Of a stretch of DNA of 64,000 bases, positions 13,801-50,779 are shown piece after piece. The notes below the pieces were generated by a model that saw only the letters and a list, made by a program, of their open reading frames with translations, had not been told where the DNA came from and searched no databases. The stretch is from Lytechinus variegatus. Its lineage: Eukaryota > Echinodermata > Echinoidea > Temnopleuroida > Toxopneustidae. Position 1 is the first letter of the stretch; each line of letters begins with the position of its first letter. Location: positions 17,413,532 to 17,477,531 of the forward strand of contig NC_054746.1 in the NCBI RefSeq assembly GCF_018143015.1, in the 5' to 3' direction. A program made the position numbers and the translations under genes.

Positions 13801-15708
13801 ATCTAACACCAATGCCTACAGGTCAACACAAAGTCTCTCGCTGTTTAATCAATTGTTGCATGCATTTTGAAGAGATGATCTGCACACATTGTTTCATTCT
13901 TAAATGCCCTCTCCGCGCTGTTCATATTTTATACCATTTGATATTATCCACCATTTGCCAGTGTTACAACACAGTGATATCACCACAAAGATTTTCTATG
14001 GAACCTGCACTGTATTATAATAATAATAGACAGTTCTTGTATAGCGCATAACACATTATGAATAACGTCTCTATGCGCTTCCAAGGGACTTGGATATTAT
14101 TACCTTGGCTGTAGCTCAAGCAGCCTTCCAGCGCTCAGTGCATTTCAAGGAATAAATTCCTGCTAGGTACCCATTCACCTCACCTGGGTTGAGTGCAGCA
14201 CAATGGATAAATTTCTTGCCGAAGGAAATTACGCCATGGCTGGGATTTGAACCCACGACCCTATGTTTCAAAGTCTGGAGACTAATCCACTGAGCCACAA
14301 CGCTCCGCTTATGCAAGTTCTTGTAAGGTTGATTGAATTAAAAAGCATATGGGGAGCATTTCATGAAGTAAACAATCGATGAATTTCACTGTTTATTGTT
14401 ATAAGCTACTGAAATCCTTGCATCTGACTGGCTGAGAGCAAATCATTCAATGAAAATGCAAAAATTGGCCAAACTCCAAAAAACAAAATGTCAACATGTA
14501 ACCTGAAATCACCAATCGCATCAATTGTCTCATGAAACAAAGTAGTCAGTGATTTCAATCAACGATTTTAAAATCCTTGCATCTGATTAGCCCAGAAAAA
14601 ATTCTGTGAAAATCACTGGAGAATGCTCCATGAAAAAATTTCCTAGATTCTAATATACAGATTGCTATGTAATTAATGAGTATATCAATGGAAACTGTTT
14701 ATGGTTTGTTATTTACTAGGATCAACTGTTGTTCTGTGATGACTGTGATAGGGGATACCATATGTATTGTCTCAATCCACCCATGCAGGCACCACCTGAA
14801 GGTAAGAAGATTTTATGTTATTTAATAATAAAAAAAATCAATGGGTATGTTCTTATCTACACCATCACGGTTCATTGATTTTTGTCTACAAGATATTTAA
14901 TAAACTTGAGTAAAAAAAATGACAGCACTTTAGGCAAGAAACAAGAAATATTAAATATATATGGAATGAGAAGTTTGATCTACATAATGCTCAGTAGGGA
15001 AGAAAGAAGATCATATTAAGAGTTTTTATTTTTCCAATAACACAATGTGTAATGAATATTTATAATCAACCAACTCCTCTCAGAATGAAAGGGGGAAAAA
15101 GAAGATGAGAGATGAGAGAAGAAGACAAAAAAGTAGAAAATAAAAAAAAGGAGAAAAAAAATAGAAACTCCACTGAGCAGGAAAAAAGAAAGAAAGAAGA
15201 CTTTCATGAAGTGAAGATCAAGTTTTTAAAACTTAAACTTACAGATAAAAACGTATTTGAAAGAGAGATATAATAATAAATATAAATTGAATAATCTATT
15301 TAAGATGCATCTATTCTGTAGAATGAGTACAAGTGGAGCATTTTTGTTTCTTTATCATTTGAACTCTGAACATTGGTTTGATTAATTAAAATGATATATA
15401 TTGAAGGTATTTGTTGCTTTGTAACACACATTAGTATATTGTAATACATATGAGGGTACCTCTCTTAGTTATTCAGATGACTTTAATTTATTGACTACTC
15501 TCTCTGGTAACATACCGCACATTATGAATTATTTCAGGGATGTTTCACTGAGAAATTAAGATAAAAATTCATTCTTACTTTATTGACTTTACAGAACAGG
15601 AACTGTTATTTTTGCGTTGGGATATTTTTTGTGCATATGATCATTCATGCCATTCACTGCTGTGTTTTACTTACAGGAAGCTGGATATGTGACCTGTGCA
15701 AGATGTGA
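1823..15708 (+). CDS. DPF2: DPF-family double PHD finger protein (DPF2/requiem-like), complete, 9 exons
   Basis: Exons: 1823-1869, 6904-7196, 7696-7919, 8576-8699, 9511-9642 (or to 9720), 11592-11732, 12614-12726, 14720-14801, 15677-15708. All introns are GT-AG and all phases join, giving 395 aa (421 with the longer exon 5); vertebrate DPF2 has 391. The Requiem N-terminus holds [14 protein letters not shown] (residues 43-56) and the basic SRRWRKKRK (82-90). A Gly-rich stretch follows at about 199-212. A C2H2 finger uses C228, C231, H244 and H249. Two PHD fingers run from about 292 to the end ([19 protein letters not shown], then [13 protein letters not shown] and WICDLC). In the family, the finger pair reads acylated histone H3 within nuclear BAF (SWI/SNF) complexes. 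The chosen ATG gives a normal-length N-terminus. An in-frame upstream ATG at 1640 would add 61 unrelated residues and is probably 5' UTR. The protein stops just after PHD2, lacking the short vertebrate tail. DPF1, DPF2 and DPF3 cannot be separated here. Confidence 0.93.
2087..3262. mobile_element. Inverted-repeat element in DPF intron 1, carrying a nested hAT-like MITE
   Basis: Both ends read CTAGACCAAAAGCT when read inward and share GTTGGCT(C/T)CACTCACC. The interior is split by the element at 2382-2940. The right part, 3071-3262, recurs as a direct copy at 6030-6213. Confidence 0.55.
2382..2940. mobile_element. hAT-like MITE with 8-bp target duplication
   Basis: Terminal inverted repeats of about 45-50 bp begin CCGGGGG and hold GAGTGGATACCATGCGCGAC in both arms. 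The flanks carry the perfect 8-bp direct repeat GGCTCTTC (2374-2381 and 2941-2948), the duplication size of hAT elements. The 559-bp interior has no transposase but several GTGTTTAGGGT-type subrepeats. Confidence 0.75.
3569..3847. mobile_element. Long imperfect fold-back (MITE candidate)
   Basis: The ends are inverted copies starting AATCTTTTGTTAT, and the arms share GCTCTACACGCG-type and TCAAAAAATATCAT blocks. The whole 279 bp could fold on itself. No duplication is clear in the flanking AT-rich DNA. Confidence 0.55.
3848..4222. repeat. AT-rich ATTATAATTA simple-sequence DNA
   Basis: Irregular repetition of ATTATAATT/TAATAAT units. It resumes at 5117-5345 on the other side of the Helentron-like insertion, so it was probably one tract. 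Confidence 0.8.
4396..4408 (+). promoter_or_regulatory. Perfect DR1 nuclear-receptor motif
   Basis: AGGTCAAAGGTCA, two AGGTCA half-sites one base apart, followed by a third AGGTCA at +7. Unit 1 of the Helentron-like array. Binding is inferred only. Confidence 0.45.
4551..4563 (+). promoter_or_regulatory. Perfect DR1 nuclear-receptor motif
   Basis: The same 13-mer in array unit 2. Unit 4 (4863-4875) has one mismatch and unit 3 is more degenerate. Confidence 0.45.
6030..6213 (+). repeat. Second copy of the 3071-3262 repeat
   Basis: Shared blocks include CAGCTGTCA, GGCCATTGAGTCCCCTGTAC, GAGCCAACG and GCTTTTGGTCTAG. The copy contains the same internal fold-back. Family unknown. Confidence 0.7.
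6234..6260. repeat. Perfect 13-bp-arm hairpin
   Basis: AACGCCCTCAACT, a single C, then its exact reverse complement. Located in DPF intron 1. Role unknown. Confidence 0.7.
6261..6903 (+). other. End of DPF intron 1, no recognised feature
   Basis: Non-coding; ends in a T-rich tract and TTTCAG acceptor before exon 2. Confidence 0.5.
7940..8096. mobile_element. Decayed MITE, same type as 28505-28653
   Basis: GGGTCCCATTTCAGAAAGAA at the left and CTCTTTCTGCAACATGCCC at the right are degraded inverted ends of the GTTGCAGAAAGAG family. Intron 3 of DPF. Confidence 0.4.
9643..9720 (+). other. DPF2: Optional 78-nt exon-5 extension of the DPF gene (alternative 5' splice sites)
   Basis: Exon 5 can end at 9642 or at 9720. 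Both sites read C then GTAAG, and both leave the same phase, so the extension adds 26 residues in frame between the C2H2 finger and PHD1. The added segment is Ser/Lys/Ala-rich ([14 protein letters not shown] and on). Linker splicing is known in vertebrate DPF genes; its use here is inferred. Confidence 0.6.
9745..9955 (+). repeat. Diverged two-copy direct repeat in DPF intron 5
   Basis: Two blocks of about 75 bp share TTTGT(C/A), CCTTTCCCTG and GTGGTTGA-CCC segments. Open frames on both strands here are by-products of the biased composition. Confidence 0.4.
10015..10136. mobile_element. Mariner-type MITE with TA target duplication
   Basis: Terminal inverted repeats begin CAGTG and share AAGTTTAGTGTT over about 28 bp. 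TA dinucleotides flank both ends (10013-10014 and 10137-10138), as for Tc1/mariner. The 122-bp element is non-coding. Confidence 0.7.
11245..11489. mobile_element. TTAA-flanked MITE with G/C-run subterminal blocks
   Basis: TTAA at 11241-11244 and 11490-11493. Inverted ends CCCTTAATAGACTGGG and CCCTTAAAAGACTGGG. C9 and G10 runs lie just inside. Same style as 39492-40229. TTAA duplication suggests a piggyBac-like source; no transposase. Confidence 0.65.
13110..13694. mobile_element. TTAA-flanked element with about 200-bp inverted repeats
   Basis: TTAA at 13106-13109 and 13695-13698. The arms (about 13110-13310 and 13490-13694) are inverted copies sharing AATGAAACC, AATCGGACAAATAATGA, GTTATGAGCATTTGAATATT and GGCAATGCGACAA. 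The centre has no coding content. The window-start arm (1-119) is a relative. Confidence 0.8.
14020..14308 (-). mobile_element. tRNA-derived SINE, near full length
   Basis: On the minus strand the 5' part is tRNA-like, with A-box TGGCTCAGTGGATTAG (14282-14297) and B-box GGTTCAAATCC (14243-14253). The body follows, and the tail ends GCGCTATACAAGAACTG then TTATTATTAT. Pol III boxes plus tRNA-unrelated body define a SINE. Relatives lie at 26130-26265 and 50605-50680. Confidence 0.85.
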
Positions 15709-16702
15709 GGAGTACATGCCCGCTGCATTTATCATTATACTGCATATGTCATTTTATACTGCTAAAGAATTGGATATGTAGATATGATATCATGTTCCAA
15801 ACATCAAATGCTCTAAATTGCCTATTTAAGTCATATGGTCCAGTTGCATTTATCATTATACTGCATATGTCATATGTTCCAGCTGCATTTCTCATTATAC
15901 TGTTAAAGGATGAGATACGTAGAGATGATATCATATTCCAAACATCAAATGCTCTGAATTGCCTATTTATGTCATATGGTCCAGTTATTGCCAAAGGGTG
16001 AATGTGAGGAGGATGTATGCCATCTCTCCTTGGTGAAATTCACAATTTTCACAAAAATGTAGCTTTATTACATGAAAAATTGAAGTGACAATTGCCTCAG
16101 GAAATAGGTGTGCTGTAACTTCAAGAGATTAACAATGAGAATTGAAGACAGATATTTTTTAAAATGATTGTTGAATGTGTAGCACGATTCCTATAAGCAT
16201 GATGGAGATCATGTTAATAGCTTGGTTATACCTATTAAATGAGAAATAGATTTTTGATATTTGATAGGTTTATTGAGCAAATAATATATAAAAAATAATT
16301 GGATAAAAATAGGTTCAACATCTCTAGTATATGTCACCACCACCCTTTCATAGAAAGACCATGTACATTTTGAAAACTTCATTGCATATTTTCAATGCAG
16401 AACATATATGTACAAAACAACTCAAAATAATGAATTCTGTACATAGATTTAAATAATATTGTACATTTGCCAAAAGTGTCAACAACCCCCCCCCCTTCCC
16501 CAATGGACATGCAGTATGTCACCCTTGAAGGAGACATCTATGTAATGTATTGTAGTGTCTTGTATCAATAGAAGTAGATATCATACTTGTAGTAGTATTC
16601 ATGTAGAATGTTCTTTCAAACATTGTGATTAAAGTTTAGATGTGAAATGTCAGAATGGTTTCAATGTGAAAACCTAAATAAATAACATTTGTTTTTAATA
16701 AA
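15709..16702 (+). other. DPF2: DPF 3' UTR with poly(A) signals
   Basis: The non-coding stretch after the DPF stop ends in two AATAAA hexamers at 16677-16682 and 16697-16702, followed by A/T-rich DNA. It contains the internal tandem duplication at 15722-15993. The 3' end is inferred; no transcript was seen. Confidence 0.55.
15722..15993 (+). repeat. Two-copy tandem duplication in the DPF 3' UTR, period about 139 bp
   Basis: The block around 15786 (GATATCATGTTCCAAACATC) recurs at about 15925 with few differences. Both copies are bordered by GCATTTATCATTATACTGC-type sequence. This is a local duplication with no coding content. Confidence 0.75.
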
Positions 16703-17836
16703 ATCCTGAAACAGTCATTGATCTACCTCTTTCTCTCTGTTATATGTCTACAGTTATGTTTATTTCCCAAAATATTACATTCAAAGGATATCCGTTTGGG
16801 TGGGTGAACACAACCGAAAAGTAATTTCTCCCTTTTAAACAATATGGGTTGAGAAAAATAATATGGTATAAAGGGCATTCATGCACTTATTAAACTTCCC
16901 TGTGAAAAATGGAAAATTGTCATTTTAAAAGTCACCAGGTCATTTGGTGGAAATAAGGATATTCAGTATTCATTGGGTTAATTTTCTGAAAATTTATTAT
17001 TGTAATTGTCGTAACATTTTCAAGGTGTACTTGTGATTGGTTGAGGGCAATGCAAGTCAGAAGTGCACTATGCTAAACTATATTTTTGATCACTATGGCA
17101 ATTATTTTTTCCAGATTCAAAGACCCAGACTGGAACTTATATTGAAATTGACAAATGGAAACCCTACAGCTACATAGCACAACAATATAAGCTTTATTCA
17201 TAAATCCTGATGTGATAGAAGTGTCTAAAATGAAATGCATAATTTGAAGACTAAAATATAACCCAGTTTTCTGTATACAAAACGACTGAATCACAATGCT
17301 TCTAACACAGAATGCGCAGACTTGAAGCCAGTGAAAAGCCCATTTTTTAAGCCCAATAGTTACAACAATTCTTAAAATACTCAGCTGGCAATCTGTGAAA
17401 ATGCATGAACCTTGCATTGCTGTGTTATGTAGTTGATAAGCTAAGGATTGGTACAGGATTTCTCAATTTCACTTTTGGGGTCAGGTTGGGGTCTGTAATG
17501 AGGCTTCTGATGTATGTTCAATGACTTATACAAATAGCAAATACATGTATGAGCGTGCTAGTATGAGATTATGCATTATGAGGTGAAAGAAAGATGCCCT
17601 ATCCAATAAGGTGTAGCTGAGTTGAATAGAGTCTCTTTCAATGAATGCGAAGTCTGGAACTTGCATGAATTACAATATGAGCTATTTGTGTTGTCCAATA
17701 CCTCAGTAGTTGGAGAAAACATGAAAAATAGTTGGGTTATTTCTATGTTAATCCATGAAAATGAAAGTATTATTGAAAGCAAAAGCTAAATCCCTCCATG
17801 GTTCAAACATCATATCTGCAGCTGCATGCAAATTTA

Positions 17837-18048
17837 GGGGGTGTTGCAAGAAAATGTTTGCGATCAATTTTAAATATTCTGCTGCAATTTTACAACTGAT
17901 CAACGTTAGCTGTAGCAAATCAGATTCTTCTTGTTTCAAGGAGCATATTAGCAATCAATCACTAATTAGCAATTAACTGCAAGACATATGATTGATTTAG
18001 GGACTGAAAATTGACTTGCAATTGATCGCAAGTTTTTTGCAACACCCC
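17837..18048. mobile_element. MITE with GGGGTGTTGCAA ends
   Basis: Ends GGGGTGTTGCAAGAAA and GGGGTGTTGCAAAAAA are inverted, each followed by (T)TGCGATCAATT. TTA occurs at both flanks, so a Harbinger-like 3-bp duplication is possible but not exact. Intergenic. Confidence 0.6.
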
Positions 18049-18364
18049 ATTAGCCAGTATTACTGGCTACATAAGCTAGGGCTTACACCTGCCTTTATTT
18101 ACTAAGCATAGTTAATTGACTCCTATTGTGACTTCACCTATAAAAGCCATGATTTTTTACCATATTCAACAGCATAAATGTTGCACATTTAACCTTACAT
18201 GTGCTTGCATCTGACATGGACCCTACATGCATCTGACAAGCCAAGCAGGCATTGTGCAATATTGTTTGACCCCTCCCACCCCGTAGTGTGCAAGAACAGA
18301 CTCAACTTTGACACATTAACCAGTTATACCATGTCTAGAGTGAAGACTAAATGCCAAACTCTCT

Positions 18365-18675
18365 GGCCCGTATTCTGAAGTCGGGTTTAACTTAAACTCA
18401 GGTTTAAAGTTGTGGTTTAAGTATGGCGAGCCAATTGTTACATAAACCACTAACAGTAGAGATACCATACTTCAGCTCATTTGGCTCTCAAATCATTCAT
18501 AATTGTCTAGGAAATATAAAAAGATTATTGGCTTCACCATCAATGAATCAGGAAAGAGCACAGTAAACATAAGAAACATACAACCTAATAATAGATTTGA
18601 TACTTTTGGCTTCCCATACTTAAACCACAACTTTAAACCTGAGTTTAACTTAAACCCGACTTCAGAATACGGGCC
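18365..18675. mobile_element. MITE with about 62-bp near-identical inverted ends
   Basis: Both ends start GGCCCGTATTCTGAAGTCGG and stay nearly identical through GTTGTGGTTTAAGTATGG. The 311-bp element has no transposase. The flanking CTCT is too simple to call a duplication. High arm identity suggests recent activity. Confidence 0.75.
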
Positions 18676-20473
18676 TCTCTCTGTCAACCAAGAGCCAGCC
18701 ACAGTGCACAGTGAATCTAGTCTCACTACTTCAGACTTTGCATTATGCTCCATGCAAATTGCCAAACCAAAGGTCTTTGTCTGGAGACTACTCACCTCTC
18801 ACCCAATACATTTCTTTCTTTTTTGTTAACTTTTAGTGATCACAATTAAAAAAAAAGGGTAATTACTTATTCTGAAATAGTGATACTTTAGTTTCTTGTT
18901 TCATTTCATTAGAACAAAATAAATAATACACACTCATTTTAAAACAGATCAAGATCATTTTCACAAAGAAATAATATGGAAACACTCCAGTCAAATCATT
19001 TCATTCAAAATAAATCTCTTTCGTCAAACTATGTTAATCTTTTTGATTGGACTAATTTTATAATGAACAAAAACACATCAATCAATAATTGCTTTGCAAA
19101 AATCATGATTTAATCTCCCTATCACAAATACATAAATAATTGCAAAATGTAGGACAAAAATTGACACAATGGAGGCATGATATAAGAATTATTGTTATGG
19201 AGAAACTATGGTTTTCTTCTCCTCCATGGTGCCATAAAAAGATAAATTATACTGAGTAAAACTTTGGAAAAGTCTAAAGATGACATTTGATTTGCTTTTA
19301 TCCAATGAAGTAAAATAATGGAGAATTAATTCTTGCCCTACATCACAAAGACATTATAAATTTGAATTTCTGATTAGATGAATTGCAACTATTGAAAAGT
19401 TGAAAAAGTCATAACAATTTTGTTTGTCCAACTTCGTTCAAAATTTCACCTTTTGGTTTCTTTGATTTTTCATTTTAACTTGATATAAAAGCAATTTTCC
19501 ATTTTGGTTGGATTTCCACATGGCCAGATACAACCAATCCAAAGCATTTAAAAGAATTCTCTCAGAAACAAGTCTTTACGTTGGAATATTGTCTGTGCAT
19601 GATTTATTACATGAGAAATGAAGGCATTATAGGTTCCATAGCAAGGACCTCAGCACACTTAACAATTCCTTGAAAACTGGTCCTCAAAAGGATAATTTTA
19701 AGATAGACTGAATATTCACAATATTGACATCCACTTTAAGAGAACCTGCTCATAAAGTTTCAAAGCATTAAATCATTCAGATCTTTGATCATGGGTATAT
19801 TGTAGGGGAGCACCAATCTGGAAAAAAATAAGAAGATAAACAAGAGATGCCTCTATGGGGTGAAAGGCAATATAAATCTGGGCATAACAAAAACTTAACA
19901 ATTGATCATGGAGCTGGTTTCTGTGATCAATCGTAAAAAGGAGCCTGACGATCGATCACAAGGCTTTAAGTAACAGGGCTCAGATGAGACCCATCTTACC
20001 ATAGGAATATAGGTGTTGATGTGGTTTATGATATCAATACACAAAATGAGAGCTAGGAGAGGTAGTACTAAACATTGTACGATGTTTGATTCAAATAATG
20101 CACAGGTTTGAGTGTGTCAGTGGCAATGAAACACACTACAGGGTATTTACGATGTGCAACAAGAATGAGGCATCTGTATCTGTACTGAATTATTATTGAA
20201 TAAAATTGTGAGTATCCCAGATGCCTGCAATGCCTTTAACATTACAATTCAAACTTGTGCTTTACTTGTTTTACTAAACATTGTATTGCATATATCTGCA
20301 TAACTCTCTTCATGAGATATTGTGGAAAGGGGTGATGATGAGCTTCAGTTATGGTTCCTTGGTCACATTCTCCAGACATACCCTCAACAGTTGCAGGATT
20401 CTGAAGTCTCCCTAGAATATGAATATTCTTCAGCCAAATAAATCTCTTCCAACTGACTGGCAAGCCATTATCA

Positions 20474-20625
20474 TCTCTGATGATGAATAAGGTGACGATG
20501 ATGATGTTGATGAAATAGCCGATGATGCCAGTTTATATCTCTGACAGCATTCAAGATCTTGACAACAGCTGAAGTTGGTACTATCACATTTATACAGGAT
20601 AGTCCCTATTTATTGATTGGAAAGT
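20474..20625 (-). pseudogene. Decayed tandem copy of the end of the PNPT1 last exon
   Basis: Sequence from 20474 to 20625 aligns end to end with the last exon at about 20632-20790. Matches include the Ser-codon GATGATGAAT block, TCTGACAGCATTCAAG (exon: TCTGACTGCATTCAAG) and GATAGTCCC (exon: GACAGTCTC). The copy has small indels and carries no usable reading frame, so it is a non-functional duplicate directly after the gene. Confidence 0.65.
20609..20614 (-). terminator. PNPT1: Possible PNPT1 poly(A) signal
   Basis: AATAAA on the minus strand, 18 nt after the PNPT1 stop. This is unusually close. It lies in the degenerate copy of the last exon, so another signal farther down may be used. Confidence 0.3.
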
Positions 20626-20631
20626 ACATTA

Positions 20632-45778
<25,147 letters not shown>

Positions 45779-48700
45779 TTTTCCTGTCAACCAAATGATG
45801 ATAATATAACTTCATATGGAGTAAACGCAAAAGAAGCGAGAGCCGAGTGGGTCTCTCAGTGAATCTTCGTGTCTCTGAATTAATGATACCGGTACGGTAC
45901 ACTCTTTCACTCGGTGAGCTGCCGGGGTAGTATTCACGAGATGCCGCTGATCATCCCGCATGCACGCAGCAGCAGCAGGGCGAACAAATTATGACACGCT
46001 GTTCTATCCATTCGAGTATGGGAAGCCAAGTTGAATAAAATTTGATATATTTTTTTAATTACATATATTTTCAGGGATATTTTCCCAGATATCTTCTTAG
46101 AACACTTCCGCCGTAAAATAAATTTGAACCATGTTCAGTAATAATTATGTAAAAATAATCTATTTCAATTTGTATCCTTGTGATAAAAGCAAAATAAACT
46201 CCATTTATGTTTTTTACAGGCCCTCTTTAAGTTTTTTCATGGGCTGACCGGCTGGCCGCAAAAAAAAAATAATAAAATAAAAATAAAAAAAAAAGTGAGG
46301 AGAAATAAAAAAGGAAAATAGACAAGAGGATGGAGAGTAAAGTGAATCGGGGAAAGGGAATGATCGGAAAATAGAAAAGAATTTAGGTCATTAAAGCCTG
46401 GGGGAACGTTTTCAGTAACCCACAAACTTTGTTGCTTTTTTAGTCCCCCCTTTTCCTCATTTACTATACTGCACATGAATTGTAGAATGCATTTATATAT
46501 GTTTATTTTTAATGAAATGAAATGTACAATTTACATGTACGTACGTATTCCCTAAAATTTCCCCTTTTCAGGTCAGTACATTTATCTCGCAGTTTGCATG
46601 CACATCAATTATTAGATAGATACACGCATCTCATTTATGATACAATAACCTCAAATTTTTCAGAATTAAAAATATGAAATATATAAAAATATAAGCTCGC
46701 GCTCGCGTAATTTATCCAGGCCCCGTAAGATACAATATCCTTTTTTTAACAATAAAGTCAATTTGTACTTAACAATTAATTCAATCTTTATTTAGGCCCA
46801 CCACCAAAACCCAACAACAACAAATCGGTTTTAACAGCGGCAGATTACTGAGGAAAAAATGTTAATGAAAACTATTTTGTCGCACACTCCCTATTTGCCG
46901 CAAAAGCTGAATCCACCTCTGTAATAATTCTTAAATTTGAAACAGCAACCATAAAGCAATAAATCTTAAAATCATATTAAAGTTTTAAAAGCAAAAGTCT
47001 CCTGCCGGAATCATTAATTGGTTGGCAAATCTCTCTGCTGCATCCAAAATGCAGCTCGTAACAACTAAATCAAGGTCACGAATAACGAAAAAGGGTAGGG
47101 CTACTGCATTTATGGACTGCAAATCGAGAAAATTATTAACAATGATGCTAGACGGAAAGAGTGAGAGAAAAAAAATATAAATCATCGAAAGCGTTAAGTA
47201 GGCTCACATACTGGTGACGGATCCCGGGCCCATGCGACCCCTCCCCATAGACCTTTTGATTAAGCCTGCTCTACTCCTTCTATTCTCATTGTCTTATCCA
47301 TCCTCTCTTTTCCCTTTCCTTTTTACATTCTCCCATTTCCTTCTTTGATCCACCCCCAACACTTATTTTTTTTTTGCCTTTACCTTTTTCTCTTTTCCCT
47401 TTCCTCTTTACACTTTCCATTTCCCTCATTTTATCTATTTCTTCCACTTACTTTTCTTTCCCTCGGCTGTTCCATCAGTTTCCTTTTCTTTGATTTTTAT
47501 GGAGGGGGGGGGGCGGCAGCAAGGCCCGTCGGTCCCATGAATCCGAACCTGCCTGCTCCCCTCTCCCTATTCTCATTTTCTTACCCCACTAAATTTACAT
47601 ACCAACACACACACCTACACACCCTCACTCTGCTTCCCGCCACATTTCTCATTTTTGCCTGTATCGTTTTCCCAACTGTTCTATGTCGATCTCTCTCTCT
47701 CCCCCTCTCTCTCTCGCATGTGTCTCTTTTAGTTTCTTCCTCTTGTTGTTCTCTCTTTATAAGTCCCCTCTCCATTCTTTTATTGAGATATACTTGGTAG
47801 GACCTTCGATGTTTTTAATCATTTAAAAAAAATTAATTATACCATCTAAAAAATAATACAGAAACTACCTGTACATTATATTTCGTATCAGTTGATGTCA
47901 ATTTTGTGTTCTAAATATTGAAGGGAACATAATTATGTTACAGGGCCACATGACCCAAATTTACCCTTTCTTCCCTTATGGGTTTTTACTTGTATGAATG
48001 TGTATATAAAAGCAGGTATTTCATTTATATTTTTGTGACCTTGATGCAGGGGGGGGGGGGCGGAGCGAAGTTAAAAGTGGGGGCATGCACAGGGGAAAAG
48101 GGAACTTTATCTGTCGAAAAGGGCACTATCTTAAAACAAGGAAAAAATTACTTATCGCCTGTGGCATAATGGTTAAATTTTTGAGGGGGCTAGATACATG
48201 TAAATTGTACTCCATGAATTTATAAGAAGTTGCGAGCGAGCAAAACGTTTTACATTTTCATAGCGAAAATCCACTTTTGTGATAGATTTTGACAACTAAT
48301 ATTCAGAAAATATCATATTTCAACCTCTCTCTTTCCTTTTCTCTTTTTTTTCTTGGTCGTGAAAATTTTGGGGAGGGGGCAAGAGCCCCCCCATCTGTAC
48401 ACCTCTGCTTCTCTGCCCCACTCACATGACTCAAGAAGCTTAAGGCTCGTAGGATTATTGTTACAAGTTTTGTAGTAACATAAAAATATGTGAATATTGT
48501 TTTCTTGTTTCAAAGGGGCACTCATTGACATGTACAATGTGTCCTTCTTAGGTGAGAGGGCAATGAACACGTTCGTGTGGGGCATTTTTCTTGGTCAAAA
48601 AAGGCGGACTGATACGAGATAAGGCATTTACAAGAAGGAAAGAGGGCACTTGTTCACATATTTTCCATGTTCTCCATGTTCTCAAGATAACAATTTATAG

Positions 48701-49412
48701 TCCATGTTTTATACTATTTTATCTCACTGATGTATCATGGAGTCCCAAATTCCTTTCCACAAATTGGCCGAAATGAAACTGAATAATAAAGGTTTGTTAT
48801 AAATTCTTAGAATAATTATAAAGTCACGATAAAAAAAATCAAGCATTAATGAAATGGAAACTGCATATAATACTGATATATTCATCAGCGTGGTTTCTTA
48901 AATATAAATAAAGTTTGAGAGTATAATATTCTATTTTGATTTGCATATTAATTTCAAATTTTACATTTGATATATATGCCTTTGTTTTTCACATTTCAAT
49001 GTCTATTATATCCATCTTCTATTCACCTCCAGTTATCACTGTATAGTACGCTGATACACCAACCTGGTGGACTGTACTTTCACGGATGATGATATGTCAT
49101 ACATCTCCGACAACTGATTTACCTGCCTATACCACCCCCCCCCTTGTGCTGTTACCCGTTCCTCTTTCTACTGATTCTTCTTGATTTCTTTCTTTCACTT
49201 TCATTGTCATCAATCTTAGTCATGATTTAAAGATGTTATGATTTTGTTTAAATATATGCATTATAATACTGATACTACATTTATTTATACGGTAGCGATC
49301 AACAATGTACCAAACCCGAATGCATGCAAATAAAAAATGCAAAAAAAAAAACACCTTCTCACACGCAAGAAAATAAAAGAGCTTAGATGAATCATGGTTT
49401 CGTTTTGCCAAA

Positions 49413-49610
49413 GGGCAATTCCATAAAATAATCAACCTTTTTGTACATCCGACCCCCATTTTTCTAAGGTCTTACTTCACTTAATAAACTGGCCAAGTCA
49501 TGGTCATTTGACAGCATTACAGACTGTCAAAGGGAACCAAAAATCAGAGACAGAAAATTTCATGAAGGTCCCAATAGGGGGTCCGACGTACATATTTTAC
49601 GGAATTGCCC
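49413..49610. mobile_element. MITE with GGGCAATTCC ends
   Basis: GGGCAATTCC and GGAATTGCCC ends are inverted, with TACATCCGACCCCC and GGGGGTCCGACGTACAT blocks just inside. CAAA flanks both ends. Family of 29947-30126. Confidence 0.7.
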
Positions 49611-50604
49611 CAAAATGAAAACAATGCTTTAATATTTCACATGCGACGAAACTTCTTTATGTGTAATATTATTGACATAAATTGTGTTTTGGAGAATACT
49701 ATTGAATTGCACATAAACCGATAAAGATTAAAAAATCATTTTCATTCTTTTTATTTCACTATCTTCAACAACATTCTATAAGTTTAAATAGCAAGTACAA
49801 AAGGCAGCATCATATATGATAATACATAGTGTTACCGAATATAGGCATATACAATAATGATGATTTCATTTCATTTTTCTGTACGGTATTTTGTTTAACA
49901 TTTTCTTGGCATCTGAAACCAAAATGCGTGTGACTTTATGATTATTCTCAAAATTTTTGTCAAAACATAATTATAGTGGTACATGCAGTCATAAAAACTC
50001 TCGCCTGACGTACAAACCTTTGTGACAATGCACTAATTCTTTAACAAAGATAAAGATGTTGTCCTAAAACTTTCTTTTTGGAAGTTCATAATCTTCATTA
50101 ATTGTTGTCATAAATGAATTCAAACTGACCTCAGATGGAATGCATACCGGTTTCATCTTAATCTTTAAAAAAATGAACTTGCATGAAATATCGACATGCA
50201 TGATGGATGTCGTACACTGTTTTTACAGAAAAAGAACAAAATTTTGCAGAAAGAAATAACAGCATCATTCTGTAAATTCATAAAACAGGATTTTTTTTCT
50301 GCAAATTTAGCAGAACAGGTCTGTTTAAAAAGGGGAAAAGGGTGTTTTATGTAAGGAAATCTGTAAGGATCCATACACCAAGTGCAAATTTCCTGTAATT
50401 TTACGTGATATAATGTAAGATTACGCAATCTGGTAAGATTACAGGTGTTCTCGAGACTCTGATGCAGGAACTTCTTTTATACAGTGTATCACTGAAGCAC
50501 CTAACGGAATTTCAAAATGGAGAAATACCTATATACGGTTTTTTGCTTGGGGAAACACTTTCAAATGGTCTCTTTTTGTAGGAAGTTTTCAGATTACCGT
50601 AACA

Positions 50605-50680
50605 ATATATGCAGCGCTTAGAAACATTGTATAAGCGCTATATAAATGTTGCACATTATTAATTATCATTATTGTTACTT
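50605..50680 (+). mobile_element. SINE tail fragment
   Basis: GTATAAGCGCTATATAAATG then TTATTA-type sequence resembles the tail of the SINE at 14020-14308. Lies just past the MTARC stop. Confidence 0.5.
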
Positions 50681-50779
50681 TTTAAACATATTCTATTAAA
50701 GAGAACATATTACCTGGATGATATATTATTTAATTGGTAAATATTATAACAATATCTTAAGTTAAGACGTGATATGAAT

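Larger units (their letters stand above)
16703..20473. other. Intergenic region between convergent DPF and PNPT1
   Basis: Apart from the MITEs at 17837-18048 and 18365-18675, no gene or repeat is recognised. The two genes end tail to tail here. 18830-20230 is plain AT-rich DNA. Confidence 0.5.
45779..50779. other. Intergenic region between PNPT1 and the complete MTARC gene
   Basis: Holds a fragment (46225-46460) resembling the A-rich interior of the element at 62091-63253 (GGCTGGC then A-run), a pyrimidine-rich tract at 47260-47790, G runs at 47506 and 48048, a MITE (49413-49610) and a SINE tail (50605-50680). No gene was recognised. Confidence 0.5.

Noticed and set aside
15749-16001. Open frames of 81-101 codons on both strands
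   Set aside because: They arise from the tandem duplication in the DPF 3' UTR.
47345-47800. 151-codon Leu/Ser/Phe-rich frame
   Set aside because: It lies in a pyrimidine-rich tract with a G run and has no domain or gene context.
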